Positions 15,053 to 23,143 of a stretch of DNA of 60,723 bases are shown one piece after another (the first letter of the stretch is position 1; each line of letters starts with the position of its first letter). The DNA lies in NCBI GenBank assembly GCA_020026375.1, contig JAHHQN010000013.1:1-60723 (forward strand), in the 5' to 3' direction. The notes below the pieces were generated by a model. The model ran no database searches and was not told the DNA's origin. It saw only the letters and a program-made list of their open reading frames with translations. The translations under genes and the position numbers were made by a program. Origin of the DNA: Alistipes sp. GTDB taxonomy: Bacteria; Bacteroidota; Bacteroidia; Bacteroidales; Rikenellaceae.

Positions 15053-16366
15053 CTATGCATTCTTTATCCACGAGAGCAGCTCCTTGATTGAGGGCTTCTT
15101 GCCGTGCATGAGGATACCCACGCGGTAGATTTTGGCCGAGAACCACACCATGACGGTGAAGGTGGCGTAGAGCAGCACGAGCGACAGGACGATTTCCCAC
15201 ACCGGAATGTCGTAGGGTATGCGGGCGAGCATCACCACGGGCGAGGTGAAGGGAATCATCGAGAACCAGAAGGCGAGTGTCGAGTTGGGGTCCTTCATCA
15301 CCACGAACAGCACCATAATCGAGAGAATGATGGGCAGGGTGATGGGGGTCTGCAACTGTGCGGCGTCCTGCACATTGTCCACAGCCGAACCCACGGCGGC
15401 GAACATGGCCGAGTAGAGCAGATAGCCGCCGATGAAGAAGAGCAGCGTGTAGCTGATCAGCGAGACGATGTAGTGCCAGTCGGACACCACGGCCACGGCC
15501 TCCAGCAGGTCGGGGTCGAGTCCCTGTATTTCGGCGGCGGGAAGGCCGCCCTGCTGCATGGCCTGTGCGCCGGCCATCACATCGGCCGGAATGAGGGCCG
15601 GCAGGGCGAAGGCGCTGATGCTCACCAGCAGCACGCCCCACAGCACCACCTGTACCACGGCCACCGAGGCGATGCCCAGAATCTTGCCCATCATCAGGTC
15701 GAAGGGGCGCACGGTGGTGGCCAGCACGTCAAGCACGCGCGAGTTCTTCTCCTCGATGACCGCCTGCATGACCATCGAACCGTAGATGAACAGGAACATG
15801 TAGAGCATGAAGCCCAGAAGGTAGCCGATGGCCGAGGCGGCGGCCGACGAGAACGATTTCTCCTCCTCGTCGCTCTTGTCGTTGCGCACGACCTTCATGT
15901 TCACTTCGGTCTTCACCTCGTCGAGAATCCTGTCGAGCGACTCGATGTGGTAGCTCTTGAGCTTCTCGGTCTCGATGATTTTGGCGATTTGGGAGCGGAT
16001 ACCCTCCTCGAGGGGCATCGAGGTGGGTCCGTTGGCGTAGAGGGTCACCTTCTGGGGGTGGGCCACCACGTCGTCGGGAATGTAAAGCACGCCGAACGAC
16101 TCGCTGTCGGTGCGTGCCTGCTCGAGTTCTTCGTCCACGGTCACGAACGACACATTGTCGGTGTCGGTGAGTCGGTCGCCCACCAGACCGCTGCGGTCGA
16201 TGACGTCGATGTGTTTCTCGTCGCCCTGTGCGAAGGTCATGATCAGGGCCGGGGCCACCATCAGCGCCACCATCAGCAGGGGCATGATCAGGGTGGAGAT
16301 GATGAACGACTTTTTGCGTACGCGTTCGTTGAATTCGCGTTGTATGATAATCGGAATATTGCTCAT
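15053..16366 (-). CDS. ABC-2 type transporter permease (NatB-like)
   Basis: 437 aa. One N-terminal membrane helix (about 20-46) is followed by an extracytoplasmic domain of about 130 residues, then five or six helices (from about 178 to 415). This is the NatB/YhaP ABC-2 layout for export, with substrate unknown. Motifs include EEKNSRVLDVLATTVRPFDLMMGKILG, shortened here to its core NSRVLDVLATTV, which is typical of ABC-2 permeases. It starts 37 nt after the ATPase gene and ends at a strong terminator, so the two form a complete exporter operon. Confidence 0.9.
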   Translation of the reverse strand: MSNIPIIIQREFNERVRKKSFIISTLIMPLLMVALMVAPALIMTFAQGDEKHIDVIDRSGLVGDRLTDTDNVSFVTVDEELEQARTDSESFGVLYIPDDVVAHPQKVTLYANGPTSMPLEEGIRSQIAKIIETEKLKSYHIESLDRILDEVKTEVNMKVVRNDKSDEEEKSFSSAAASAIGYLLGFMLYMFLFIYGSMVMQAVIEEKNSRVLDVLATTVRPFDLMMGKILGIASVAVVQVVLWGVLLVSISAFALPALIPADVMAGAQAMQQGGLPAAEIQGLDPDLLEAVAVVSDWHYIVSLISYTLLFFIGGYLLYSAMFAAVGSAVDNVQDAAQLQTPITLPIILSIMVLFVVMKDPNSTLAFWFSMIPFTSPVVMLARIPYDIPVWEIVLSLVLLYATFTVMVWFSAKIYRVGILMHGKKPSIKELLSWIKNA

Positions 16367-16403
16367 GGCGTTGGTTGTTTTGAGGGTTCTACATGGTTGT
16401 GGC

Positions 16404-17327
16404 TCAGAGCGTGCCGTTCACGGCACGAATGAAGATGTCGTTCATCGAGGGGATATGCTCGTTCACACCGCGCAGCACCACCGTGTCGTTGGCCGTGGCG
16501 ATGATGCGTTGCAGCTCCTCCTCGCCGTTGATCTGGAAGGTGAGCGTGCGCAGTTGTGCGGCCTCCTCCTCGGAGCAGTCCAATATGCGGCACTGAGGGG
16601 CGAGGGCGGTGCGCAGGGCGGTCTGGTCGCCGCGGTAGCTCAGTGTGAAGATGTTCTGTCCGTGGCGGCGGCGAATCTCCTCGACATTGCCCGAGAGAAT
16701 GTTCTTCGAGCGGTTGATGAGCGTGATGTGGTCACAGATTTCCTCCACCGAGGCCATGTTGTGGGTCGAGAAAATCACCGTTGCGCCCTTGTCTCTCAGA
16801 CGCAGAATCTCCTCCTTGAGCAGGTTGGCGTTGATGGGGTCGAAACCCGAGAACGGCTCGTCGAAAATCAGCAGACGGGGTTCGTGGAGCACCGTGGTGA
16901 TGAACTGCACCTTCTGGGCCATACCCTTCGAGAGGTCTTCGACCTTCTTGTTCCACCACTCCTCGATGCCGAAGCGCACGAACCACTCCTTCAGACGGCG
17001 GGTGGCCTCCTGCTTCGAGAGGCCGCGCAGACGGGCGAAGAAGATGGCCTGCTCGCCCACTTTCATTTTCTTGTAGAGTCCGCGTTCCTCGGGCAGATAG
17101 CCCATGTGGTAGACGTCGTTCTGGGTGACGGGGTGGCCGTTGAACAGCACGCGGCCGCTGTCGGGCAGGGTGATGCGGTTGATGATGCGGATAAGGGTCG
17201 ATTTGCCTGCACCGTTGGGACCCAGCAGTCCGTAGATGGCACCTTGCGGAATCGACAGCGACACGTCGTCGAGGGCGGTGTGACCCGTGAATCGCTTGGT
17301 GATGTGTTCGACAGTGAGTAAATCCAT
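16404..17327 (-). CDS. ABC transporter ATP-binding protein (NatA-like)
   Basis: 307 aa. All nucleotide-binding motifs are present: Walker A GPNGAGKST, signature LSKGMAQK, Walker B RLLIFDEPFSGFDP and the H-loop STHNMASVEE. About 90 C-terminal residues beyond the core form the extra domain seen in ABC-2 exporters (DUF4162-like). It pairs with the permease directly downstream. Na+ or drug export is known for relatives, but the substrate here cannot be predicted. A consensus promoter lies at 17430-17460. Confidence 0.93.
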   Translation of the reverse strand: MDLLTVEHITKRFTGHTALDDVSLSIPQGAIYGLLGPNGAGKSTLIRIINRITLPDSGRVLFNGHPVTQNDVYHMGYLPEERGLYKKMKVGEQAIFFARLRGLSKQEATRRLKEWFVRFGIEEWWNKKVEDLSKGMAQKVQFITTVLHEPRLLIFDEPFSGFDPINANLLKEEILRLRDKGATVIFSTHNMASVEEICDHITLINRSKNILSGNVEEIRRRHGQNIFTLSYRGDQTALRTALAPQCRILDCSEEEAAQLRTLTFQINGEEELQRIIATANDTVVLRGVNEHIPSMNDIFIRAVNGTL

Positions 17328-17429
17328 GATTTCAATGGGTTTTAGGTTTTGGTTTGTTCCCGATGGCGGTGTACGATTCCCATAATCAGGGTGTTCGCTA
17401 CCTCACTCGTGTGTTGGGTCTTATCGTTG

Positions 17430-17460
17430 CAAACATACGAAATAAATTTTAATAATACAA
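17430..17460 (-). promoter_or_regulatory. Promoter of the ABC-2 exporter operon
   Basis: Minus strand TTG (17458-17460), spacer of 20 nt, then TATGTTTG (17430-17437): an exact Bacteroidota TTTG/TANNTTTG type promoter in an AT-rich tract. Confidence 0.8.
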
Positions 17461-17625
17461 TAAAATTTATCGTTTATCGATAAATCTTTGCCGACCTCCC
17501 CTACCGTCGTTTCGGACGCAAATCCCTGTGTTTTAGATGGTTTTCTGGCGGAGCGGCAATCGGCGACTACCCTGCTTCCCGTCGGCGGTTTGTTGTCGGT
17601 GTGCTGCCCTGCTTTCCGTTGTCGC

Positions 17626-17660
17626 AAAAAAAAGTGCAGCCCTTCGGGGCCGCACCTTGT
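17626..17660 (-). terminator. Second terminator downstream of nagA
   Basis: GTGCGGCCCcgaaGGGCTGCAC on the minus strand followed by eight T. It backs up the terminator at 17668-17707. Confidence 0.85.
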
Positions 17661-17667
17661 GGGGATT

Positions 17668-17707
17668 GGAAAAAAGAAAAAGGCGACCGAAATCACTTCG
17701 TGCGCCT
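17668..17707 (-). terminator. First terminator downstream of nagA
   Basis: AAGGCG-ca-CGAA pairs with TTCG-gt-CGCCTT on the minus strand, followed by TTTTTCTTTTTT. It lies about 50 nt past the nagA stop. Just before it is a small ATGGCC-taa-GGCCAT stem (17715-17729). Confidence 0.75.
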
Positions 17708-17755
17708 TCCCCTCATGGCCTAAGGCCATATACAGATGTAATCAATATGTTCTTT

Positions 17756-18928
17756 CTAATGTTTGAATATCGTGTCGGTCTCCGGCACCAGTTTGCCCAT
17801 CGACCATACGGCTCTGACATTCAACTCCTTGTCCATGACAATCATGTCGGCGTCCTTGCCCTTTTCGAGCGAACCCTTGCGGTCGTAGATGCCCATGAGT
17901 TTGGCAGGGGTCTCCGAGGCCATTCTCACCGCGTCTTGCAGCGGTATGTCGGCCTTCTGTACCATGGTGCGAATCAGACGGTCCATGGTGGCGATACTTC
18001 CGGCCAGTGCCGAGTGGTCGGCCAGTTTGCACACGCCGTCCTCGATAATCACGCGCGGATCGAAGGCGTCCTGACGGGTGCTGGCGGCGCAGGCCAGGGC
18101 GTCGGTAATCAGACAGGTGCGCTCCACGCCCTTGAGCTTGTAGACCAGACGTAGAATGGTCGGAGGCACATGAATGCCGTCGGCAATCACCTCGCAGGTC
18201 ATGTTGTCGAGCAGGTAGACGCTCTCCACCGTACCCTCGTACTTGTATTCGTGACGCTTGTGGAAGCCGGCCATCGCATTGTAGAAATGGGTGGCGTGGC
18301 TGTAACCGGCATCAAAGGCTGCACGCATGTCTTCAAACTCGGCCTGGGTGTGTGCCACGGCGGCAAGAATGCCTTTTTCGGTGATGTACTTGCCGAACTG
18401 AATGGCACCGGGCAACTCCGGAGCGGCGTCCCAGCGTCGAATGGCCGGGCAGCTTTCGATGATGGGAATGTACTCGTTGGGGTCGGGGTTCTTGATGTTT
18501 TCGGGCAACTGTCCTCCGGCCATTTCCGGATTGAGATAGTGTCCTTCGAGGTGGAGACCCATGATGGTGGTGTCGGGTTCCTTCATCAGCTTGTCGCAGG
18601 TGTCGGCCGCCTGCATGATCATGGGTACGGTCGACGACGAAAGGGTAGGGAAGATGGCTGTGGTGCCGTGGAGCAGATGGGCTTTGGCCGCCGTGCGGAA
18701 GGCCTCTTCGGTACACTCCATGAAATCACGTCCGCCACCGCCGTGGACGTGGATATCCACACCTCCGGGAATGACATACATGCCTTTAATGTCAATCAAC
18801 TTGGCGCCGATGATGGGTAGGTCACAATTTGTTACTTCGAGAATCTTGTCGTCCTTGATGAGGACCGAACCACTGTTGAGCCACCCTTGTGGAGTCAGGA
18901 TTTTGGCATTGATAAGTTGAGTTAACAT
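17756..18928 (-). CDS. nagA: N-acetylglucosamine-6-phosphate deacetylase
   Basis: 390 aa from the ATG at 18928 (MLTQLINAKIL); an upstream in-frame ATG adds 20 residues unlike the family. It deacetylates GlcNAc-6-P to GlcN-6-P in amino-sugar catabolism and cell-wall recycling; cytoplasmic amidohydrolase. Motifs: HVHGGGGRDF near the N-terminus, LHLEGHYLNP (metal-binding Glu), SHATHFYNAM, VIADGIHVPP and LITDALA with the catalytic Asp. It lies directly downstream of a fucosidase but has its own -7 box and a symmetric site upstream (19024-19043). Confidence 0.95.
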   Translation of the reverse strand: MLTQLINAKILTPQGWLNSGSVLIKDDKILEVTNCDLPIIGAKLIDIKGMYVIPGGVDIHVHGGGGRDFMECTEEAFRTAAKAHLLHGTTAIFPTLSSSTVPMIMQAADTCDKLMKEPDTTIMGLHLEGHYLNPEMAGGQLPENIKNPDPNEYIPIIESCPAIRRWDAAPELPGAIQFGKYITEKGILAAVAHTQAEFEDMRAAFDAGYSHATHFYNAMAGFHKRHEYKYEGTVESVYLLDNMTCEVIADGIHVPPTILRLVYKLKGVERTCLITDALACAASTRQDAFDPRVIIEDGVCKLADHSALAGSIATMDRLIRTMVQKADIPLQDAVRMASETPAKLMGIYDRKGSLEKGKDADMIVMDKELNVRAVWSMGKLVPETDTIFKH

Positions 18929-18987
18929 AGGTGTATTTTTGGTTGTTGGTTGCTTGAGTTTGTAAGTCCGTGGTTCGGGCGGACACA

Positions 18988-18995
18988 CAAAAGTA
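18988..18995 (-). promoter_or_regulatory. -7 element of the nagA promoter
   Basis: Minus strand TACTTTTG fits TANNTTTG; the start would be near 18981. No clear -33 TTG was found. Confidence 0.55.
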
Positions 18996-19023
18996 CGTAA
19001 AAATCTTTAGAAATATTAGTTTT

Positions 19024-19043
19024 TATCACGTTTTGTCGTGATA
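19024..19043. promoter_or_regulatory. Inverted repeat upstream of nagA (operator or terminator)
   Basis: TATCACG-ttttgt-CGTGATA, about 30 bp upstream of the nagA -7 box and about 50 nt past the fucosidase stop. A T-run follows it on the plus strand only, where no gene reads in, so a terminator role for the minus-strand fucosidase is doubtful. A binding site for a sugar-responsive repressor is an alternative. Confidence 0.45.
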
Positions 19044-19094
19044 ATTTTTTTTCTCGGGTTGTTCGATATGTCGCCGATATGCTCGGAAAGGTCG

Positions 19095-21338
19095 CTAAAA
19101 CACATCGATTTCGGCAATGCTCATGCAGGCCGACGACGCGGCGGTCTCGAGGGTCGAAATGCGTATGTATCTGGCCCGTACGCTCTCCTTGAGGTGGAGG
19201 TAGCGGGTGGTGGGGTTGTTGACCAGATTGCCGAATTCGAACACCTGACCCTGCTCCCATTTGCGGCCGTTGTCGCTCCACTCAACGATGCCTTTCTGGA
19301 GCATGCCCTCGCGGTTGCGGGTCTGGGGAGTGTAGGCGATGCCGTGGAGGGTGTGGGTGCGTCCCAAATCAAGAGTGAGCGAGTGGCTGCGCACATCGTC
19401 GGCCGCAGTGGTGGTCCATTGGGTCGAGGGGTCGCCGTCGATGGCCATCTCGGGCGACGAGCCTTCGGCCGACGGGGCGGCGGCAATCACCTCCCAGTCG
19501 CTCTTGGCGTAGGACATGCGGCGGTTCAGCTCGGCACCCTTTTCGCCGTTGAGCAGCGCCACGGCGCGTACCGTGCCGCCCTCACACGGGAAGGGGGCGG
19601 TGTAGCGAGGCGAGGCGGCCGTGGGGGCGGTGCCGTCGGTGGTGTAGTGAATCGTGAAACCGGCATTGAGATTCATCGTGGCGTTGTCCCTGCCGGGTTT
19701 CCAGGCGAAGTTGTCCTTCTTGGGCGAGAGGGTGACGTAGCCTTCGGCATTCTGCGAGGCCTCGAGACGCGGTGCGTGGGGCTTGTAGTAGTGGGCCTTG
19801 AAGGTGGCCAGTGCCACGGTGTCGGCGCGCGAGGCCAGCAGGCGGAAGCGCAGGGCGGATGCCGTCACCTCGGGGGTGCGTACGATGCGTTTGTAGCCGA
19901 TGTTGGTGGCCGTGCCCAGCTCCTGCCACTGACCGTCGACCAGGGCGTCGATGGCGAAGCGTTCTACACGCTCGGAGTGGGTGGTCACCGACTCCTGCAA
20001 CTGTATGCGGTTGAGCTTCACGGCCTCGGGAAGGCTGATTTCGAGCGTGTTGTGCGAGGGGGTGAGCAGCACATAGGTGTCGTCGCGCGAGTCTTTCAGA
20101 CGTATGTCGTAGTCGGCGGCGGCGAGCAGGTTGGTATGGTAGGTGGCGCGGATACGTCGTCCCACCTCACGCAGGGTCTCCACATCGCGCGACGAGAAAC
20201 GGCCGTCGCGGTTGGGCGGTATGTTGAGCAGGAAGGTGGAGTTGCCGCCCACCGAACGCTCGTAGATGTCGAACACGTCGTCGGCACTTCTGACCTGCTG
20301 CAGCTCGTCGTCGCGGTAGAACCAGCCCTCGCGAATCGAGGTGTTGGTCTCGGTCTGCTGGTAGTGGAGGAAGTTGCCCGTGGCGAGTTTCTCGCGGCTG
20401 CCGATGTCCTCGGCGGTGATGTCGTGGAAGTCGTTCATCTGACGGGGGTCGTTCAGGTAGGGGATTACGTTCCACTCCGTGGGGCGGGTGCTGCCCGACT
20501 CGTTGCCGCACCAGCGCACGTCCTCGCGGCCGAAGATGACGGCATTGGAGGCCAGACGGCGGATCAGCGTGCGCCAGGCCTGATAGTTGTACTGCTGGTT
20601 GCCCTTGCGTTTGGGGTGTGCGCCGTCGAACCACACCTCGTGGATTTCGCCATACTCGGTGAGCAGCTCATAGAGCTGGTTCATGAAATATTCGTTGTAG
20701 TCGTCCAGCATGAACTCCATCTTCTGGTGGGGGGCAAACGGACGTCCCTCGACCTCGCGCGGTATGGTGCGCAGACGCTGCTCGCTGCCGTTGCCGTAGA
20801 GACCGTCGGGGCGTTCGATGTGGTAGAGGTCGGCCGGCGAGAGGTAGATACCCAGCTTGAGGCCGTATTTGCGGCACGAGGCCGAGAGGTCGCGCAAGAC
20901 GTCGCCGCGGCCGTCGCGGAACGGGGTCGACATCACACCGTGGCGCGTGTAGCGGCTCTGCCACAGCACGAAGCCGTCGTGGTGCTTGACGGTGAGAATC
21001 ACCATCTTGATTTCGGCGGCCTTCATCTCGCTGCACCACTGGTCGGTGTTGAGCGTCTTGAGGTCGAAGATTTTGGGGTCCTCCATGCCGTTGCCCCACT
21101 CCTTGCGGGTGAAGGTGTTGGGCCCGAGGTGAATGAAGGCGATGAACTCGTTGCGCAGGGCGGCGGCCTGTGCCGCGGTGGGAACCACATTCACCGCCTT
21201 GCGGAGAAGGGTCTGCGGAGAGTCGCCGGCCTCGACGGCAATGGTGTTGGCCGGGGTGATTTCCTGCGCATGGGAGCGCGTGCCGCACAGCAGGGGAAGA
21301 AGTGCGGCCAGAATCATGATGAATTTTGTTGTTGTCAT
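19095..21338 (-). CDS. Secreted GH29 alpha-L-fucosidase with C-terminal carbohydrate-binding domains
   Basis: 747 aa. A signal peptide (1-24) is followed by a GH29 catalytic barrel (about 50-400) with the KHHDGFVLW strand (118-126) and the nucleophile region EVWFDGAHP (Asp238). Next come an all-beta linker (about 410-565), a chitobiase/FN3-like module (TIHYTTDGTAPTAASPRY, about 575-610) and a C-terminal F5/8 type C (discoidin, CBM32-like) domain (about 615-747). It removes L-fucose from glycans, plausibly mucin or milk type, outside the cytoplasm. The acid/base Glu cannot be fixed by eye. Upstream of nagA on the same strand; no susC/susD pair is nearby. Confidence 0.93.
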   Translation of the reverse strand: MTTTKFIMILAALLPLLCGTRSHAQEITPANTIAVEAGDSPQTLLRKAVNVVPTAAQAAALRNEFIAFIHLGPNTFTRKEWGNGMEDPKIFDLKTLNTDQWCSEMKAAEIKMVILTVKHHDGFVLWQSRYTRHGVMSTPFRDGRGDVLRDLSASCRKYGLKLGIYLSPADLYHIERPDGLYGNGSEQRLRTIPREVEGRPFAPHQKMEFMLDDYNEYFMNQLYELLTEYGEIHEVWFDGAHPKRKGNQQYNYQAWRTLIRRLASNAVIFGREDVRWCGNESGSTRPTEWNVIPYLNDPRQMNDFHDITAEDIGSREKLATGNFLHYQQTETNTSIREGWFYRDDELQQVRSADDVFDIYERSVGGNSTFLLNIPPNRDGRFSSRDVETLREVGRRIRATYHTNLLAAADYDIRLKDSRDDTYVLLTPSHNTLEISLPEAVKLNRIQLQESVTTHSERVERFAIDALVDGQWQELGTATNIGYKRIVRTPEVTASALRFRLLASRADTVALATFKAHYYKPHAPRLEASQNAEGYVTLSPKKDNFAWKPGRDNATMNLNAGFTIHYTTDGTAPTAASPRYTAPFPCEGGTVRAVALLNGEKGAELNRRMSYAKSDWEVIAAAPSAEGSSPEMAIDGDPSTQWTTTAADDVRSHSLTLDLGRTHTLHGIAYTPQTRNREGMLQKGIVEWSDNGRKWEQGQVFEFGNLVNNPTTRYLHLKESVRARYIRISTLETAASSACMSIAEIDVF

Positions 21339-21445
21339 GGGTGTGGGCTAGGTGTAATTGTATTGTCGCACAGCGTGTTGACGGGTGTGGCCCCGGGTGT
21401 GGCGGGGTGGGTGTGCCTCCTGTCGAAGCGTGGCGAATAATTATA

Positions 21446-21453
21446 CAAAAGTA
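21446..21453 (-). promoter_or_regulatory. -7 element of the fucosidase promoter
   Basis: Minus strand TACTTTTG; the start would be near 21440, giving a leader of about 100 nt. Confidence 0.55.
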
Positions 21454-21552
21454 GTGAATTTTTGTCAAATCACCGCCCTTTTTCGAGGATTTTATCTTCC
21501 GTGGTCACCTCCGGTGATGCAAGGGTGGGGCGGCAGGAGTGGTTGTGGGGCT

Positions 21553-21573
21553 CTTCTTTCTTTAAGAAAGAAG
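21553..21573. repeat. AT-rich palindrome upstream of the flippase gene
   Basis: CTTCTTTCTT-TAAGAAAGAAG is nearly self-complementary over 21 bp. It lies about 33 bp upstream of the flippase -7 box and between two divergent promoters (fucosidase and flippase). It may be a regulator site. Confidence 0.4.
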
Positions 21574-21605
21574 GCGCAAAATTCGGCTTTCCCGACAAAA
21601 TTATG

Positions 21606-21613
21606 TATCTTTG
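21606..21613 (+). promoter_or_regulatory. -7 element of the flippase promoter
   Basis: TATCTTTG, a consensus -7 box. The start would be near 21620, only about 14 nt before the ATG at 21634. Confidence 0.65.
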
Positions 21614-21633
21614 CAAGCTACAACCCCACATCT

Positions 21634-23103
21634 ATGCTGGAAAAACTCGCAAAACAAACCGCCATATACGGTATCAGCACCATCGTGGTGCGATTCCTGA
21701 GCTACCTGCTCACCCCCTACTACACCCGTGTCTTCGGACTCGAGGAGTATGGCGTGGTGACCGACATCTACGCGCTCATTCCGCTCGCGCTGACCCTCCT
21801 GACCATGGGCATGGAGTCGAGCTACTTCCGTTTTTCGGCCAAAGCCGATGCCGAAGGGGGCGATGTGAAGGCCGCCAAACGACGTCTGTTTGCCACCACA
21901 TGGGGTGTCACCTCGCTGGCCTCCGCCGTCTTCTTCGTGGCCGCGGCCCTCTTCCGCGAGCCGGTGGCCGCGGTGATGGGCGAGGCCTATGTCGCCCACC
22001 CCGACTATGTGGTGTGGGTGGCGCTCATCATTCTTTTCGACGTGTGGAGCTGCATTCCCTTCTCGCGGCTGCGTGAGCAGGGCAGGGCGATGACCTTCGT
22101 GGGCATCAAGGCCCTCAATGTGGTGCTGAACGTGGTGCTGGCCTTCGGCTTCGGTGCCGCGGGACTGTTCGCCACCGATTTCGGTGTGGGGTGGGTCTTC
22201 GTGGCCAACCTCGCGGCCAGCGTGGTGACCTGGCTGGTGATGCTGACAACGGTCGACCGCACGGTGCCGAAAATCAACGCAGGACTTCTCATGGCGGTGT
22301 TCGCCTACTCCATGCCGCTGCTCATCGGCGGGCTGACGGGTACGGCCAACGAGTTCATCGACCGTCAGATGATCAAATACCTGATTCCCGACGGCGCAAT
22401 GGCGCAGCTGGGCATCTACGGCGCCATCACCAAGATTGCCGTGGTGATGATGCTCTTCTACCAGATGTACCGTCTGGCGGCCGAGCCGTTCTTCCTGTCG
22501 AACTTCAGGAAGGAGGACTTTGTGGCAATGAATGCCGCCGCTCTGAAATACTACGTCATGGCCTCGATGGTCATCTTCCTGGCCATCGCCCTCTTCCGCG
22601 ACTTCTTTGCGCTGATTGTGGGCGGCGACTTCCGCGAGGGCATCTTCATTCTGCCCGTGATTCTGGGAGCCAACATTCTGGCCGGCGTGTGGCTCAACCT
22701 CTCGTTCTGGTACAAGCGCGAGGAGAAGACCTTCTTTGCGGTGGTGGTCACGGGTGCCGGTCTGGCGGCCATGCTCCTCATCGGTGTGTGGCTCATTCCG
22801 CTGCTGGGCTACTACGGCGCGGCGTGGACACGTCTGGCCAGCGAGACCACAATGGTGGGTGTGAGCTGGTGGCTCAACCGCCGTTTCTTCCCCACCCCCT
22901 ATGCGTGGGGAAGAATGGGTGAGTTCGTGGTGGTGGCCCTGGCGCTGTTCTTCGCCTCGGAGGCCTTCGACAGGGTGGTGGAGAACGCCGTGGCGGGCTA
23001 CACCTTTGCGGCGGCGATGTTCGCCCTTTATCTGTTCTACCTCGTGCGTCGCGAGAAAATCGACCCCGTGGCCCTGTGCCGTGCGGCCCTGCGCCGGAGG
23101 TAG
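21634..23103 (+). CDS. Polysaccharide biosynthesis flippase (MATE/MOP superfamily, Wzx-like)
   Basis: 489 aa from the ATG at 21634 (MLEKLAKQTAIYGIS); a longer open frame upstream starts before the promoter and is rejected. About 14 membrane helices, with the N-terminal KQTAIYGISTIVVRFLSYLL pattern and ENR-type loops typical of polysaccharide_synt proteins. Predicted to flip undecaprenyl-linked oligosaccharide across the inner membrane. It is isolated from any polysaccharide cluster. In Bacteroidota a solitary flippase next to holB/folK is a housekeeping arrangement, which could mean a conserved cell-envelope glycan or lipid II. The exact substrate is unknown. Confidence 0.88.
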   Translation: MLEKLAKQTAIYGISTIVVRFLSYLLTPYYTRVFGLEEYGVVTDIYALIPLALTLLTMGMESSYFRFSAKADAEGGDVKAAKRRLFATTWGVTSLASAVFFVAAALFREPVAAVMGEAYVAHPDYVVWVALIILFDVWSCIPFSRLREQGRAMTFVGIKALNVVLNVVLAFGFGAAGLFATDFGVGWVFVANLAASVVTWLVMLTTVDRTVPKINAGLLMAVFAYSMPLLIGGLTGTANEFIDRQMIKYLIPDGAMAQLGIYGAITKIAVVMMLFYQMYRLAAEPFFLSNFRKEDFVAMNAAALKYYVMASMVIFLAIALFRDFFALIVGGDFREGIFILPVILGANILAGVWLNLSFWYKREEKTFFAVVVTGAGLAAMLLIGVWLIPLLGYYGAAWTRLASETTMVGVSWWLNRRFFPTPYAWGRMGEFVVVALALFFASEAFDRVVENAVAGYTFAAAMFALYLFYLVRREKIDPVALCRAALRRR

Positions 23104-23143
23104 ACCCCAATCCGTAAATCAATAATTTTAGACATAGTCAGTC

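Larger units (their letters stand above)
17328..17755. other. Intergenic region: one promoter and two terminators
   Basis: Holds the ABC operon promoter (17430-17460) with a leader of about 100 nt, then GC-rich sequence of unknown role (17480-17620), then two tandem terminators for the upstream nagA. Overlapping open frames here have no protein character. Confidence 0.6.

Noticed and set aside
19038..21440. 800-codon open frame antisense to the fucosidase
   Set aside because: The minus-strand frame encodes GH29; this one has no domain.
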